DNA of 60,128 bases, from the IMG/VR virus record IMGVR_UViG_3300007908_000001, positions 1-60,128 of that record; one strand, written 5' to 3'. Position 1 is the first letter of the stretch. Each line of letters begins with the position of its first letter. Positions 8,435 to 16,790 of this stretch are shown here, one piece after another. Position numbers and translations under genes: made by a program. Under the pieces are notes generated by a model. That model was not told where the DNA came from. It was given only the letters and a program-made list of their open reading frames with translations, and did not search any database. This stretch comes from a virus.

Positions 8435-8531
8435 TATCTCTCCTCCTACTATATATACCCCTTAGAATTACTAAGTCGGACCACAAAGATTAAATTCTTT
8501 TTAAAATGTTTGTCCAACTGGTATACTTATT

Positions 8532-8562
8532 ACTATATAGATAGAGTTTGAGAATGTCAAAC
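8532..8562 (-). promoter_or_regulatory. Promoter and operator O1 between sigma-like gene and repressor
   Basis: On the minus strand TTGACA (8555-8560), 17 bases, TATAGT (8532-8537): a near-consensus sigma-A promoter for the leftward operon. The -35 box lies inside the palindrome GTTTGA-GAATG-TCAAAC (8546-8562). The same palindrome covers two other promoters (15719-15735 and 49972-49988). The plus strand also offers TTGAGA with a GATTAT about 18 bases on, which could serve the repressor gene, so the site may control both directions. Confidence 0.8.
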
Positions 8563-8596
8563 CTTTTTTCAGATTATTTTTAAAAGGAGGTTCTAA

Positions 8597-8797
8597 ATGT
8601 ATAACTATCGACCATTACGCAATTATCTCGACACTCACGGATCATCCGTCAAGGCGCTAATGCGCGAAGTCGGATTCTCGACTAACGTAGCCGTGGCACT
8701 TAATAACGATAAGCCGGTCACAATCGAAGTCCTCGCGAACATCTGTCGCCACCTCAACGTGCCCATTGAACAAGTCGTTAATATCGTACTAGACTAA
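8597..8797 (+). CDS. XRE/Cro-type small repressor
   Basis: 66 residues on the plus strand, one of few genes in this orientation. A helix-turn-helix covers most of the chain: VKALMREVGFSTNVAVALNN (helices 2-3), then PVTIEVLANICRHLNVPIEQ, the usual third and fourth helices of XRE domains. A strong AAAGGAGG precedes the ATG. It is transcribed away from the sigma-like gene across a shared operator. I infer that it is the lysogeny repressor or Cro, binding GTTTGA-N5-TCAAAC. There is no C-terminal oligomerisation or protease domain, so it is shorter than the CI of lambda-like phages. Confidence 0.8.
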   Translation: MYNYRPLRNYLDTHGSSVKALMREVGFSTNVAVALNNDKPVTIEVLANICRHLNVPIEQVVNIVLD

Positions 8798-8855
8798 GGC
8801 GTCGTAACCGGCGTCTTTTCTTGTTATCGATGTACGAACGTTTATTCGTTATTCC

Positions 8856-9863
8856 TTATATTACCGTAATGTTACAGAATTGTAAACTACTTTCTCGCAA
8901 TTCCGACACGGAAGATTCTTCCAATCGGCGCAGTCCCTCGATTCCATACGCTTTCAGTACGTCATTCGCGTCTTTGTACCTACCGTAATTTACGCGATAA
9001 ATATCGACATATCCGCCTAGCCTTCGTAATAATTCAGAATTCAGTCGTTCGCCCGCTGCGTCGTTATCAGCGCCTAATAGTAATCTACGGATGCTACTTC
9101 GCTTAATCGCGTCTATTTGCGCATTACTTATCGAAGCGCCTCCGCAAGCAATCGCCGGTACGCCCGCAGTCGCCCACGATAGCGCATCGATTTCACCCTC
9201 GCAGATAACCGCTAGTTCCGTTCTCGCTTCGTTAATTACGTTTAATCCGTATACTAGCGATCGGATCGGCGTAGCGTCTTTCTCGTAAAAGAACGCCTTC
9301 CCTCGCGTTGCGCGGTATTTAACGTTCGCCATCCGTCCATCAGCCGTAAACCACGGTATCGCCGTGAATCCCGTATGCGCTTCGTTATAGCCGACGCCGT
9401 ACAGCCGTTGTATCTCCGCACTAATACCGCGTCTAGTTAAATACGGACTAACTGCCGACGTAACCGTTTCGGGCGATATTTCAACGTGTTTTATGCGCCT
9501 AGTCAAGCGTATCTCCGGTAAGCGTATATCCTCGGTGTCCGTGTAAAGCCGTCCGTATTCCGCGAGTAGATATTCCGCCGTTTCTTCTTCGCCTTCACCG
9601 CGTAAGTACGCCAGCAACTTAACGAAGCCTCCCGATTGATATTCGTCGTCTACTGCGCCGGAATCTCCGAACACGCCTGCGTAATCTCCTTCAAGATTAA
9701 CGAAGAATGACGGCGTATTATCGTCGCGAAACGGTGAGGCTGCGATAAGTTTATCCGTCGACCACCGCGCGTTATAGCCCCAATCGTAGACTTCGAGTTC
9801 GGCCGTGATGTCTACGTCGACTTCGTGGGATTGCGTACTATCTCTTATGCGGATTATCGGCAT
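8856..9863 (-). CDS. DnaG-type primase with TOPRIM domain, zinc-free N-terminus
   Basis: 335 residues. The TOPRIM catalytic motifs are clear: VICEGEIDALSW (about residue 220, catalytic Glu) and LLLGADNDAAGERL (about 265, DxD-type). The N-terminal segment SPFRDDNTPSFFVN followed by GVFGDSG mimics the DnaG zinc-binding module (CPFHxExTPSF...CFGCG), but all the zinc-binding Cys/His positions are replaced. DNA binding by this module must therefore work without zinc. It makes RNA primers alongside the helicase encoded just upstream. The gene ends facing the 3' end of the repressor gene. Start ATG at 9861-9863. Confidence 0.85.
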   Translation of the reverse strand: MPIIRIRDSTQSHEVDVDITAELEVYDWGYNARWSTDKLIAASPFRDDNTPSFFVNLEGDYAGVFGDSGAVDDEYQSGGFVKLLAYLRGEGEEETAEYLLAEYGRLYTDTEDIRLPEIRLTRRIKHVEISPETVTSAVSPYLTRRGISAEIQRLYGVGYNEAHTGFTAIPWFTADGRMANVKYRATRGKAFFYEKDATPIRSLVYGLNVINEARTELAVICEGEIDALSWATAGVPAIACGGASISNAQIDAIKRSSIRRLLLGADNDAAGERLNSELLRRLGGYVDIYRVNYGRYKDANDVLKAYGIEGLRRLEESSVSELRESSLQFCNITVI

Positions 9864-9866
9864 ACG

Positions 9867-10040
9867 TTATTCCTCCTCGTCGATTTCCATAAGGAAGTCC
9901 ATTAATTCCGATACTTCTTCGTAATACATTGATACGCTTCCAGTATCTTCACCTTCAAGATACTGCGTTAATTCAACTACTCCCCCGCTTGCGTTAGCTA
10001 CTATTTTACTATTTTCGTTATCATAAATTACCTTCTTCAT
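9867..10040 (-). CDS. Small acidic protein, 57 aa, between helicase and primase
   Basis: ATG at 10038-10040 follows AAAAGGAGGAATGTCGA. The sequence opens MKKVIYDNENSKIVANAS and ends in an acidic tail (EIDEEE). No known fold is recognised. It sits between the helicase and primase genes, with the primase ATG just behind its stop, so it is made with them. An accessory role in the primosome is a guess from position only. Confidence 0.7.
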   Translation of the reverse strand: MKKVIYDNENSKIVANASGGVVELTQYLEGEDTGSVSMYYEEVSELMDFLMEIDEEE

Positions 10041-10055
10041 TCGACATTCCTCCTT

Positions 10056-11393
10056 TTAAAATTCGAAATCTGCGACGGACGCTTCGCCGGTTTCCATTTC
10101 GCGGACAACGCCGAACTGCGGCATATAAAGGATTTCCGACGTATTCCCTTCGCCACCGTCGCGGCCCTTGAACACTCCGACCATTCCGCGTCCTTGCTTA
10201 TACGCGCTATCTACGCCTATGAGTAGCGCCGCATCTTCGAGTAACGCCTTTGTTTTCTTAACGTCCTTACGCTTCGGTAATTCAAGTTCGCGCTCCCCGT
10301 CGTCGTCTTCCGTCCCGTCCGTCTCTTCCGCTTGTGTAATTGCGATTATCACGGTCGAAGTCCTTCCAGCTAATCTACGTAATTTCATAGACGTATTAGC
10401 TGCGTCCCCGCCGGTAGTCCGTGATGTGTTATTCTCATAGTCGAGGTAATAGAACGGATCAATCACGACGAAATCCGCATCCGTCGAATCAATATCCGCA
10501 GTTAACGCGCGTAAACTTCTATCGCTGAAATCTTCGTCATCGACCGCCCTAACCGTTATATTTCCGGGAAGTCTATCGTTTAACGTATCGACGAAGAATC
10601 GGAACGCCGTTTCAAACTCGTCAGATAACCGTCCTAACCGAACGTCGCTCGAATTGAATCCCGCCGACATATCTACACCGTTTAGATTCGCAGTTGTAAC
10701 GCCTTCCTCTCCGGAAATAGATACGTAGATTCGCGTAAGCACCTCGTAAAATCCCATTTCCATGCTCCAGATTAAAACGTTAGCACCAAGCCGTGCCGCT
10801 TGTATCGCTTCTTCGAGAACTATTACGGACTTTCCGCGTCCAGACTTACCGAACACCGTGTATAGATTCGACGATACATACTCGCCAATCGCGCTAAACT
10901 TCGATTTCCATACGCGGAAACTCTCGCCGGCTTTTCTCCGTTCGTACTCCGCCATGAACTTCTCGTTATCGCGCTTAATATCCGTCCCGACCGATTGCCT
11001 AACGTTAGTCTGCGCCTGAATCCCGCTGACCTGCGTTGGTAGCCATTCGTTGATAAAGCGTTCTCCGCCGAGTTCGTTCAGCTTCCTCTCGAAGTCGCCT
11101 TTACGGAACCAATCGACGACTTTCTGCTGCGCCGTATGGTCTTTAATCTTCGTCGTAAGCCACGTATAGCTATCGGATACTTCCGGCACATATTCGAAGC
11201 CTTCGACGGACGCCGTGACGGTTGCATATGACGGGGCTTTCCCTCCGTTAGCTTCCGCGTATTCTTCGATAAATCGGTAAGTCGCCTTGTCAACGTCGCT
11301 GTGCATATCGGCGAGCGTGATGTTATGGCGCGTTAATGGCGTAGTGGTTCCGTCTTCTACGACTTTATTTAAGAGTAATTTCGCATACTCGAT
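10056..11393 (-). CDS. DnaB-type replicative helicase, apparent ATC start
   Basis: RecA-fold helicase with Walker A GKSGRGKS and Walker B DFVVIDPFYYL; ITQAEETDG fits motif H3. The first ATG in frame is at 11304-11306. The 29 codons upstream (starting with Ile-Glu-Tyr-Ala-Lys-Leu-Leu-Leu) read like the conserved N-terminus of phage DnaB-like helicases and contain no ATG, GTG or TTG. The frame is closed above them by nothing but the previous gene's end. GGAGG sits eight bases before an ATC at 11391-11393, one base after the TAA of the upstream gene. I therefore place the start at that ATC (445 residues). The helicase unwinds the fork and partners with the DnaC-like loader two genes upstream. 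Confidence 0.85.
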   Translation of the reverse strand: MEYAKLLLNKVVEDGTTTPLTRHNITLADMHSDVDKATYRFIEEYAEANGGKAPSYATVTASVEGFEYVPEVSDSYTWLTTKIKDHTAQQKVVDWFRKGDFERKLNELGGERFINEWLPTQVSGIQAQTNVRQSVGTDIKRDNEKFMAEYERRKAGESFRVWKSKFSAIGEYVSSNLYTVFGKSGRGKSVIVLEEAIQAARLGANVLIWSMEMGFYEVLTRIYVSISGEEGVTTANLNGVDMSAGFNSSDVRLGRLSDEFETAFRFFVDTLNDRLPGNITVRAVDDEDFSDRSLRALTADIDSTDADFVVIDPFYYLDYENNTSRTTGGDAANTSMKLRRLAGRTSTVIIAITQAEETDGTEDDDGERELELPKRKDVKKTKALLEDAALLIGVDSAYKQGRGMVGVFKGRDGGEGNTSEILYMPQFGVVREMETGEASVADFEF

Positions 11394-11394
11394 G

Positions 11395-11919
11395 TTACTC
11401 GCCTCCTTCCGTTATTACCGTTAATTCCGCTTTAATCTCGCCTAGCCTTTTCGCATATCCGCCGTCCTCATCGCCTATCAGTTCAATCGCAGTATTTACG
11501 TTGTTCATATCGTCAAGCAACGCATCGATCCGTTCCTGCTTCGTCGGCTCCTTCGCCTTCTTCGTCACAATCGTTTTAATCGGCTGCATCACGGTTTCCG
11601 CCTCCCCTCCGAATATATTACCGAACACTTCGTCGTACAGTCGCGTTGCTATTTCGTCAACCTCCGGATGTTGATACGTCTTTAGAAATTCCTCCGTCTG
11701 CCCTTCGCGACATACGACAGTTACGTCTTCCTGCGCTCCGAGCGTATATTCTCCGGCGGTTACGCAGGAACAGTCGTAGTATATTTCCTCCGCTTCGATA
11801 CCGCGTTCAAACGTAAATTCGTGCGTGTACGAGTCGACGCGGAATAGTCGGTTTGCGTAACCGGCGATGTTTACGAGGTCACCTAATTGCGCGATTGGCG
11901 TCATTTTCGGATTTATCAT
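11395..11919 (-). CDS. Hypothetical protein, 174 aa
   Basis: Start at the ATG at 11917-11919, which has AAGGAG eight bases upstream; an in-frame GTG at 11937 is less well placed. The N-terminal 100 residues are beta-rich with two Cys (YYDCSCVTAGEY). The C-terminal third (KEPTKQERIDALLDDMNNVN) is helical. It lies between the helicase loader and the helicase, with the helicase start one base past its stop, so it is probably a replication accessory protein. No family is named. Confidence 0.75.
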   Translation of the reverse strand: MINPKMTPIAQLGDLVNIAGYANRLFRVDSYTHEFTFERGIEAEEIYYDCSCVTAGEYTLGAQEDVTVVCREGQTEEFLKTYQHPEVDEIATRLYDEVFGNIFGGEAETVMQPIKTIVTKKAKEPTKQERIDALLDDMNNVNTAIELIGDEDGGYAKRLGEIKAELTVITEGGE

Positions 11920-11923
11920 CGAA

Positions 11924-12658
11924 TCATCTCCTTCCACGTCGTGACGAACCGCTAAAGTGTAGCGTCAAGCATTGATCGCGCATCCTATCGGCGAGCCTTG
12001 CGTCAAATACCGATTCCATTTCGTTGATTGCGAGGTTACTCGTATATATCGTAGGTAGCGAATTCGTAGTCCTTGCGTTTATGATTGCGTGGACTAGCGA
12101 TTTGAACGACTCGCTCGCCGACCTTACGCCGACATCATCGCAAACTAGGAAATCCACTGTCATCGCTTTCCGCATAGTCGCGGTAACTTTCGCTAATCCC
12201 GCTTCGTCGTTCGTCATCGACGCGAGGTTATAGTCCGTCTGCATCTCGTTTATGTCAAGGAATAACGCCGGACGTTGTGCCGGTTGTAATCCGCGTTTTA
12301 ATGAGCCGATGTAATGCGCCGCTAAATACTCGTTGAGCAAACTCGCAGCACTCGTCGTCTTACCAGTTCCCGGCGATTCGCTCCAAAGATACAGCGATTT
12401 GATTCGGTCGGCATCCGCGTCAAACATGCGCTCAAACGTCGCCACATATTGCGCTAACTGTCCGTAAATCTTCGCTTGTCCTTCGCGTGCCGGCGAATTG
12501 GTTAACGTATAATAGCGGTAATCTTTTGGGACGCCCGCCGCTCCGATTCTTCCGCCTTCACCGTTCAAACCTTCCATAGCGATGCGGTGCTGGCACGTAT
12601 GATTACAGTCGGCGCAACCGTTTTTCCGCTTATCTGCGAGGATACATTTCTGCGTCAA
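11924..12658 (-). CDS. DnaC-like helicase loader (AAA+ ATPase)
   Basis: 244 residues. Walker A is SESPGTGKTT (about residue 95), Walker B DFLVCDDVG (about 170), sensor 1 PTIYTSN and an arginine-finger region DARLADRMRD. This is the DnaC/IstB order. The N-terminus carries a Cys cluster (CADCNHTCQHR) that may bind a metal. The start is TTG at 12656-12658 with GGAGG seven bases upstream, overlapping the TGA of the protease gene. It loads the DnaB-type helicase onto single-stranded DNA at the origin or at forks. Confidence 0.9.
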   Translation of the reverse strand: MTQKCILADKRKNGCADCNHTCQHRIAMEGLNGEGGRIGAAGVPKDYRYYTLTNSPAREGQAKIYGQLAQYVATFERMFDADADRIKSLYLWSESPGTGKTTSAASLLNEYLAAHYIGSLKRGLQPAQRPALFLDINEMQTDYNLASMTNDEAGLAKVTATMRKAMTVDFLVCDDVGVRSASESFKSLVHAIINARTTNSLPTIYTSNLAINEMESVFDARLADRMRDQCLTLHFSGSSRRGRR

Positions 12659-13167
12659 GTTATCGCCTCCATTCCGTTGTAGATGCGTTCTCGTACGTTT
12701 GTTAAATCTGCGTCACAGCATTTCGTCATATAATTCCGTGGGTAATGAAGGACGCGTTTCCTACTCGTTAATATCGTATCTCCGCAACCTGCGCAGTTAT
12801 ATTCGACGAACACGCCTACGGAGTTTGTTCCCGACGCTGATACGCCCAATCGCTTTATCTCTGCTTCAAATATCGGATGTCCGTCATCGTACGGTTCGCC
12901 GCGGTGGCATAGCGCGTAATGCACACATTCGTGATATAACGTATCGACGATGACCTCCGGCGCTCCGTGGTCAAGTAGGAATCCCGCGAGCTGTATTTCG
13001 ATAGGCTCGTTGTTATGTGTCGAATTGAATCGTCCCATTACGCGCCGTAATCGATTATTCCGTTCAATCGGTATATCTAGCGTTATCCCGAAGTTATCGC
13101 GTAAGAATTCCGTAGCTAACTGCGTCAATTCCGATATAGTCATCGGCTTATCCTTCGTCATAACCAT
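12655..13167 (-). CDS. SprT-like zinc metalloprotease
   Basis: 170 residues from the ATG at 13165-13167, which has GAGGTG seven bases upstream. HECVHYAL is the HExxH zinc protease motif, in the context IVDTLYHECVHYALCHRGEP typical of SprT/Spartan domains. A C-terminal zinc ribbon follows (YNCAGCGD and KCCDADL). Spartan-type proteases trim protein crosslinked to DNA; phage versions are common in replication operons, and their role in phages is not established. It overlaps both neighbours slightly. Confidence 0.85.
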   Translation of the reverse strand: MVMTKDKPMTISELTQLATEFLRDNFGITLDIPIERNNRLRRVMGRFNSTHNNEPIEIQLAGFLLDHGAPEVIVDTLYHECVHYALCHRGEPYDDGHPIFEAEIKRLGVSASGTNSVGVFVEYNCAGCGDTILTSRKRVLHYPRNYMTKCCDADLTNVRERIYNGMEAIT

Positions 13168-13577
13168 TCGCTCACCTCGTCCCAATCGTTATTATCCGAT
13201 TCTTCTACGGCTTCCTCACGTCGCGCCTTCGCGATGGATTCCGCTTGTATCCGTTGCCAGTCCGTTTTCCGATAACTCCACATAAAACCGAAGCTTGTCC
13301 CCGGATATTGCGCAGTCGGACGGTAGCCCGCAAATGTTACGTCTATGAACGCTTTTACGTCCGCGTTGCTTGCCGTCCGTGGCCTCGGATTCGTCCGCGA
13401 TTGTGTACCGATTAATCCGCCGAGTATGCCTTGTTCCGTACGCCATCCGCGCATTGGAGCGTAGTCGATTCCGAATAGTTCCGCGTGCTTGTCCGTTAGG
13501 TAGGCGCAGAAAGTAGCGACGTTCCACGATTCTATCGGACGATTCCGCCAGTCCTTCGCAGGCGCTAATTTCGTCAT
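13158..13577 (-). CDS. Hypothetical protein, 139 aa, replication operon
   Basis: Opens MTKLAPAKDWRNRPIESWNV, with an aromatic- and Arg-rich middle (YAPMRGWRTEQGILGGLIG, FMWSYRKTDWQRIQ) and an acidic end (EESDNNDWDEVSEWL). The middle may bind DNA. It lies upstream of the protease and helicase loader with a short overlap. No family is named; comparable proteins occur in the replication cassettes of Bacillus phages. Confidence 0.75.
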   Translation of the reverse strand: MTKLAPAKDWRNRPIESWNVATFCAYLTDKHAELFGIDYAPMRGWRTEQGILGGLIGTQSRTNPRPRTASNADVKAFIDVTFAGYRPTAQYPGTSFGFMWSYRKTDWQRIQAESIAKARREEAVEESDNNDWDEVSEWL

Positions 13578-13894
13578 TATTTCGCCACCTCCGTATTCAG
13601 CAGTCCGTCAACATGCCGTCTAAACTCCGCAATATCATAGCGTATCTCTTTAAGAGTCGTAGCGTCGCCCGTCCGTATGCTATATTCGAGTAGTCCGGAT
13701 AAAGCCTTCGGTAGCGACGAGTAGTATTTTCCGATGCTCTGCCATTCGTATCGGATAGCTGCGTCGTGTTTCTCCGGATCGTACGCCGGTGCTTTCGTCG
13801 GGTCGATAGCGTTGAGTACCTCGATTTGTATGTTATCCGCGTCTAGTAGTAAGCGGTGATTTGCGTCGATTTCGATATGCTTGCGTTTAGTCAT
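13577..13894 (-). CDS. Hypothetical protein, 105 aa
   Basis: Starts MTKRKHIEIDANHRLLLDAD, with no membrane segment. Residues about 50-100 are predicted helical. Stop and start overlap with neighbours, so it is translated as part of the replication operon. No function is recognised. Confidence 0.7.
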   Translation of the reverse strand: MTKRKHIEIDANHRLLLDADNIQIEVLNAIDPTKAPAYDPEKHDAAIRYEWQSIGKYYSSLPKALSGLLEYSIRTGDATTLKEIRYDIAEFRRHVDGLLNTEVAK

Positions 13895-14124
13895 TCCGTA
13901 TCGCCTCCGTTTATTTGTTGCGTTTCTACGTTCACCAAATCGATTTCGATTCCGAGTAAATCCAGTATGTCGCGGATGCCTTCCGCCTTGCCTTCGCTAA
14001 ATGACGTGTACCTACGTTCGTATTCGTGCTTACCGTCGCGATTTACTGCGGCAGCCCTCCGTTGTTGATAGAACATATAGCGGATTTTATGCGCCGTTCT
14101 GTCGGTTACTTTTGGTTGCGTCAT
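13891..14124 (-). CDS. Hypothetical basic protein, 77 aa
   Basis: Opens MTQPKVTDRTAHKIRYMFYQ, then QRRAAAVNRDGKHEYERRY, a basic helical stretch, and ends acidic. It overlaps the next gene by four bases. The basic half could bind nucleic acid. No family is recognised. Confidence 0.7.
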   Translation of the reverse strand: MTQPKVTDRTAHKIRYMFYQQRRAAAVNRDGKHEYERRYTSFSEGKAEGIRDILDLLGIEIDLVNVETQQINGGDTE

Positions 14125-14148
14125 GTTATCGCCGTCCTTTCGTTTGAT

Positions 14149-14727
14149 TTATTTGTCCGCAATCATCTGCATACATATTACGGCTACCTCCGTCTGTTTC
14201 CCCTTTTTGAATATCGTATTAATATACGAAGGGTCTTTTTTCCAGCCGTCTATCCCGTCAGACGCTTTCAGTCTTACTTGTCCTATCTTATATAAACAGA
14301 TTCCCGTAACTTCTTGGAATTTAATATATACCTCCGTATATCCTTTACGCCGCCCGCCGGGATGCGTCATAGCCGCTCGATGTATTAATTCTCTAATCTC
14401 GGAACCAGCCATCTTATTAGCGCGCTCTATCGCTGACGGAAGTAGTTTAGTAACTTGACCATAGAATTTAGTGTGTTTGATTTCGTCGGTTGTATTCTTG
14501 CTTGCAATAACTTCGTCTTGAATTTTATCCATCTTTCGCCCGATAACTCCTAGCTCGTCCTTTATCGCCACTATTACAGCGCTCTGTCTTTCCATGAACG
14601 CGCTTTGCTGCTTAACTATCGTAACCAACGTTTCATTCTCGGTTAATACCGTCCCTACCATTGTCAATAATTCTTCTACGTTTTCTACTACTTGTCCACC
14701 GTTTCTCACTAAGTTAAATACGCCCAT
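14149..14727 (-). CDS. Coiled-coil protein with ORF6C-like C-terminus (possible antirepressor)
   Basis: 192 residues. The first 90 are helical with heptad-like repeats (NVEELLTMVGTVLTENETLV, MDKIQDEVIASKNTTDEI). The C-terminal part (SEIRELIHRAAMTHPGGRRK, GYTEVYIKFQEVTGICLYKI) resembles the ORF6C domain found at the end of phage antirepressors. The N-terminal DNA-binding half of a Bro/KilA-type protein is missing. It is the second gene behind operator-promoter O2, so it would be made early. An antirepressor role is inferred from the domain only. Confidence 0.6.
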   Translation of the reverse strand: MGVFNLVRNGGQVVENVEELLTMVGTVLTENETLVTIVKQQSAFMERQSAVIVAIKDELGVIGRKMDKIQDEVIASKNTTDEIKHTKFYGQVTKLLPSAIERANKMAGSEIRELIHRAAMTHPGGRRKGYTEVYIKFQEVTGICLYKIGQVRLKASDGIDGWKKDPSYINTIFKKGKQTEVAVICMQMIADK

Positions 14728-14742
14728 TTATACCGCCCCTTT

Positions 14743-15654
14743 TTAGTTTATTTCACTGTATTCAGCGTCCAACACTTGACTAGCGTTTCCTTGCTTCGTG
14801 TAACCAAAAGACTCTGCCATAGCCTTTAATGCGCCTATTGCTTCGTCGTATTGCTGCTTACTTTCTTCGTCGAGATTATCTATAACCGGCTTATACTCGT
14901 TCATATACGTGTACCGCTTTGCGAATTCCCTAACGCCTTGACTAAGCGACATTACTGCAACGATCATGTCCTGTCTGTGCGTCGCCGTTATATGTTCGTC
15001 GTAATTCTCTATATCTCCGAATTTATCGTTATACGCTTCTAGTCTCTGTTTAATAGAATCGTAATCATGTGGAGTATTTTCAACTTCAACTTCTACGTAC
15101 TCGGTTCTGATTTCGATGGTGGGTTCCCGACCTTCGACTTCTTCTAGCCGTTGTGTTGCGATTTCTTCACTTCGTTCCGCTTGCTTGGCGCGTGCTTCTG
15201 ACTGTTCGCGCTCTTTACGTTCGGCATCCCGTTCTTCCTGCGTCTTCTTTAATTCCGCCTTGACTTCGCGCAATTCCCGTACCGTCATTTCGTCTACTGT
15301 CTTTTCTGCGCCTGTTGACGGGATTGTGTGCGTTTCGGTGCGGGATTGTTCCGGCATGGTTGCTATTTCGTATAAAGCTCGTAATCCTAAATGTCCGAAC
15401 GTGCGGACATCTTCACCGTTGAAATCGACGTACACTTTAATGAACTCCGACGCCCTCCGCCTATCCATGCCAATAGATTCGAGCCAAGGCGTGTATTCTC
15501 CGTATTTCAAATCGTCCCTCACATGCTTCAACCGCCTACCTATTTCGAATATCGCTTCGCCTGCTACGCGTTGATATGCGTTGATTTCCGCCGTGATTAC
15601 GTTTATGTCCGTTGATAGTTCGTGTGAACCACCGCCTTTAATTTCGTTTGTCAT
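14743..15654 (-). CDS. DUF3102 coiled-coil protein, first gene of early operon
   Basis: 303 residues. The N-terminal 90 carry the DUF3102 pattern (ITAEINAYQRVAGEAIFEIG, RRLKHVRDDLKYGEYTPWLE, then MDRRRASEFIKVYVDF). Residues about 125-175 are a long charged coiled coil (ELKKTQEERDAERKEREQSE). The C-terminal domain is helical. DUF3102 proteins are frequent in temperate phages and plasmids of Firmicutes and may bind DNA; their function is not known. It is first after the O2 promoter, so it is tightly repressed in the lysogen and early on induction. Confidence 0.8.
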   Translation of the reverse strand: MTNEIKGGGSHELSTDINVITAEINAYQRVAGEAIFEIGRRLKHVRDDLKYGEYTPWLESIGMDRRRASEFIKVYVDFNGEDVRTFGHLGLRALYEIATMPEQSRTETHTIPSTGAEKTVDEMTVRELREVKAELKKTQEERDAERKEREQSEARAKQAERSEEIATQRLEEVEGREPTIEIRTEYVEVEVENTPHDYDSIKQRLEAYNDKFGDIENYDEHITATHRQDMIVAVMSLSQGVREFAKRYTYMNEYKPVIDNLDEESKQQYDEAIGALKAMAESFGYTKQGNASQVLDAEYSEIN

Positions 15655-15704
15655 TACGCTTGTCCTCCTTCGTTTTTCCGTATGCTATTCGCTGTACACT
15701 TATT

Positions 15705-15735
15705 ACTATAGTTTAGTAGTTTGATAATGTCAAAC
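15705..15735 (-). promoter_or_regulatory. Early promoter and operator O2
   Basis: On the minus strand TTGACA (15728-15733), 17 bases, TATAGT (15705-15710), reading into the DUF3102 gene 50 bases on. The -35 lies within GTTTGA-TAATG-TCAAAC (15719-15735). The flanking bases CTTATTACTATA and the CCTTT after the palindrome are also nearly the same as at O1, so the two promoters form a matched, co-regulated pair. Confidence 0.82.
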
Positions 15736-15753
15736 CTTTATTCTGAATTATTT

Positions 15754-15930
15754 TTATTCCGTTTGATATCCGCGTGCTAATGCTTCCGTTATTTGTTCGT
15801 TCGTCATCGTTAGTAATGCGCCGAGAGTTTCGTAGTGTTCTGCGAATAACTGTAACGCGTCGAATTGATCCGGCGTTACTATAGGAAGTATGCGTTTTAA
15901 CTCCGCAGCCTTCTCGCTTAAATTCGCCAT
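15754..15930 (-). CDS. Small helical protein, 58 aa, upstream of O2
   Basis: ATG at 15928-15930 with GAGGTGA upstream; a GTG four codons earlier is also possible. Opens MANLSEKAAELKRILPIVTP and is probably all helical. It lies upstream of the O2 promoter, so it is not under that operator unless through another promoter. Function is not recognised. Confidence 0.6.
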   Translation of the reverse strand: MANLSEKAAELKRILPIVTPDQFDALQLFAEHYETLGALLTMTNEQITEALARGYQTE

Positions 15931-16461
15931 GTTCGGATTCACCTCGCTTGTCCGCCCCGTAAGGACGTTTATTTCGGTAAATCTGCGCTAAACACGAACA
16001 ATAGATTTCCGTTTAGACTTTCGGACTACACGTTATTTGACCGTTTTATAATCGGCTTCCTTCTATTAAAGAGTGCGTCCGAGATTACTAGTTTCAATCC
16101 GGCGATATTCCGTTAATTTACCGAAAATACCGGCTTGTCCGTTTACCCGTGAAATTCGTTCATTCTGACCGTTCTAGCGTCGAGTGGGGTGTTTATACCC
16201 GAAACGTCTTAGAAGCGATTTTAGCACGGTAAAACGATGGGAAAATCATAGCGTCTGTTATATTCGGTCGGTTGCCGATGTGAAAATCGAGATTTCGGCG
16301 GGGAGCCTTTTATTTTAATTTTCGAGGGGTATCACTACCCAAAACCGCCGCACTAGTTATACCGCCCAATACCGTCGTTAACGCCATTTAGGTACTGGCG
16401 ATAGATACTTAAACGCTTGTAAAGGTTGTTATTAACGCTATCCCGGAGGCTTTAGCCGACG

Positions 16462-16526
16462 GTATGTTTTAATTACTTAAGGTCTTAAAGCTTTAAGTAC
16501 TAAGTTCTTAAGACCTTAAAACATAC
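16462..16526. repeat. Large imperfect palindrome rich in CTTAAG
   Basis: Left arm GTATGTTTTAA (16462-16472) and GGTCTTAA (16481-16488); right arm TTAAGACC (16508-16515) followed by TTAAAACATAC (16516-16526). The left arm has an extra eight bases (TTACTTAA) not matched on the right. The centre contains CTTTAAG and AGTACT palindromes. No T-run follows, so it is not a terminator; a cruciform or protein-binding element is more likely. Confidence 0.75.
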
Positions 16527-16545
16527 GCCGAAAAGGGTTTCGGCG
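16526..16545. repeat. Perfect 8-bp hairpin CGCCGAAA-AGGG-TTTCGGCG
   Basis: A perfect inverted repeat with a four-base loop, directly beside the large palindrome. It is not followed by T residues. It may be part of the same origin-like or regulatory structure. Confidence 0.7.
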
Positions 16546-16790
16546 GGTAAGGCTCTTAAAGCCCTTAAGTTATTTAAGTACTTAACGCGCGTGCGTGCGC
16601 AGGAAAGGTTAAACGCACCCTCCGAATCCACTTTCGCGATGATCGCCGTTTTCTAGTTTCGGAAATTCCGTCCATTTTCGCCGATTCCGCGATTACCGAA
16701 ACACGAATAATGAACCGTTAGACCTATGCAATGGCGCACGCCCTAGACGGACACATACGATATACCCGAACATTCCCCGCAATATCCCGC

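Larger units (their letters stand above)
15931..16790. other. 860-base non-coding region, candidate replication origin or control region
   Basis: I find no convincing gene on either strand. It holds strong palindromes at 16462-16545, a dense run of CTTAA/TTAAG motifs (about 16400-16580), and blocks shared with the gaps at 44.0 and 45.2 kb (GTTTATACCC near 16191, GCTTTAGC and GGTATGTTT near 16450-16469). It lies between early replication genes and the lysogeny genes. An origin is plausible; no DnaA box could be identified with certainty. Confidence 0.5.

Noticed and set aside
8798-8855. A terminator between the repressor and primase ends
   Set aside because: The GGCGTC elements near 8798-8817 are direct, not inverted, so no stable hairpin forms despite the T-rich run.
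15931-16790. A CRISPR array in the repeat-rich gaps
   Set aside because: Repeats are palindromic or only two to three copies, without regular spacing and unique spacers; none of the gaps has array structure.
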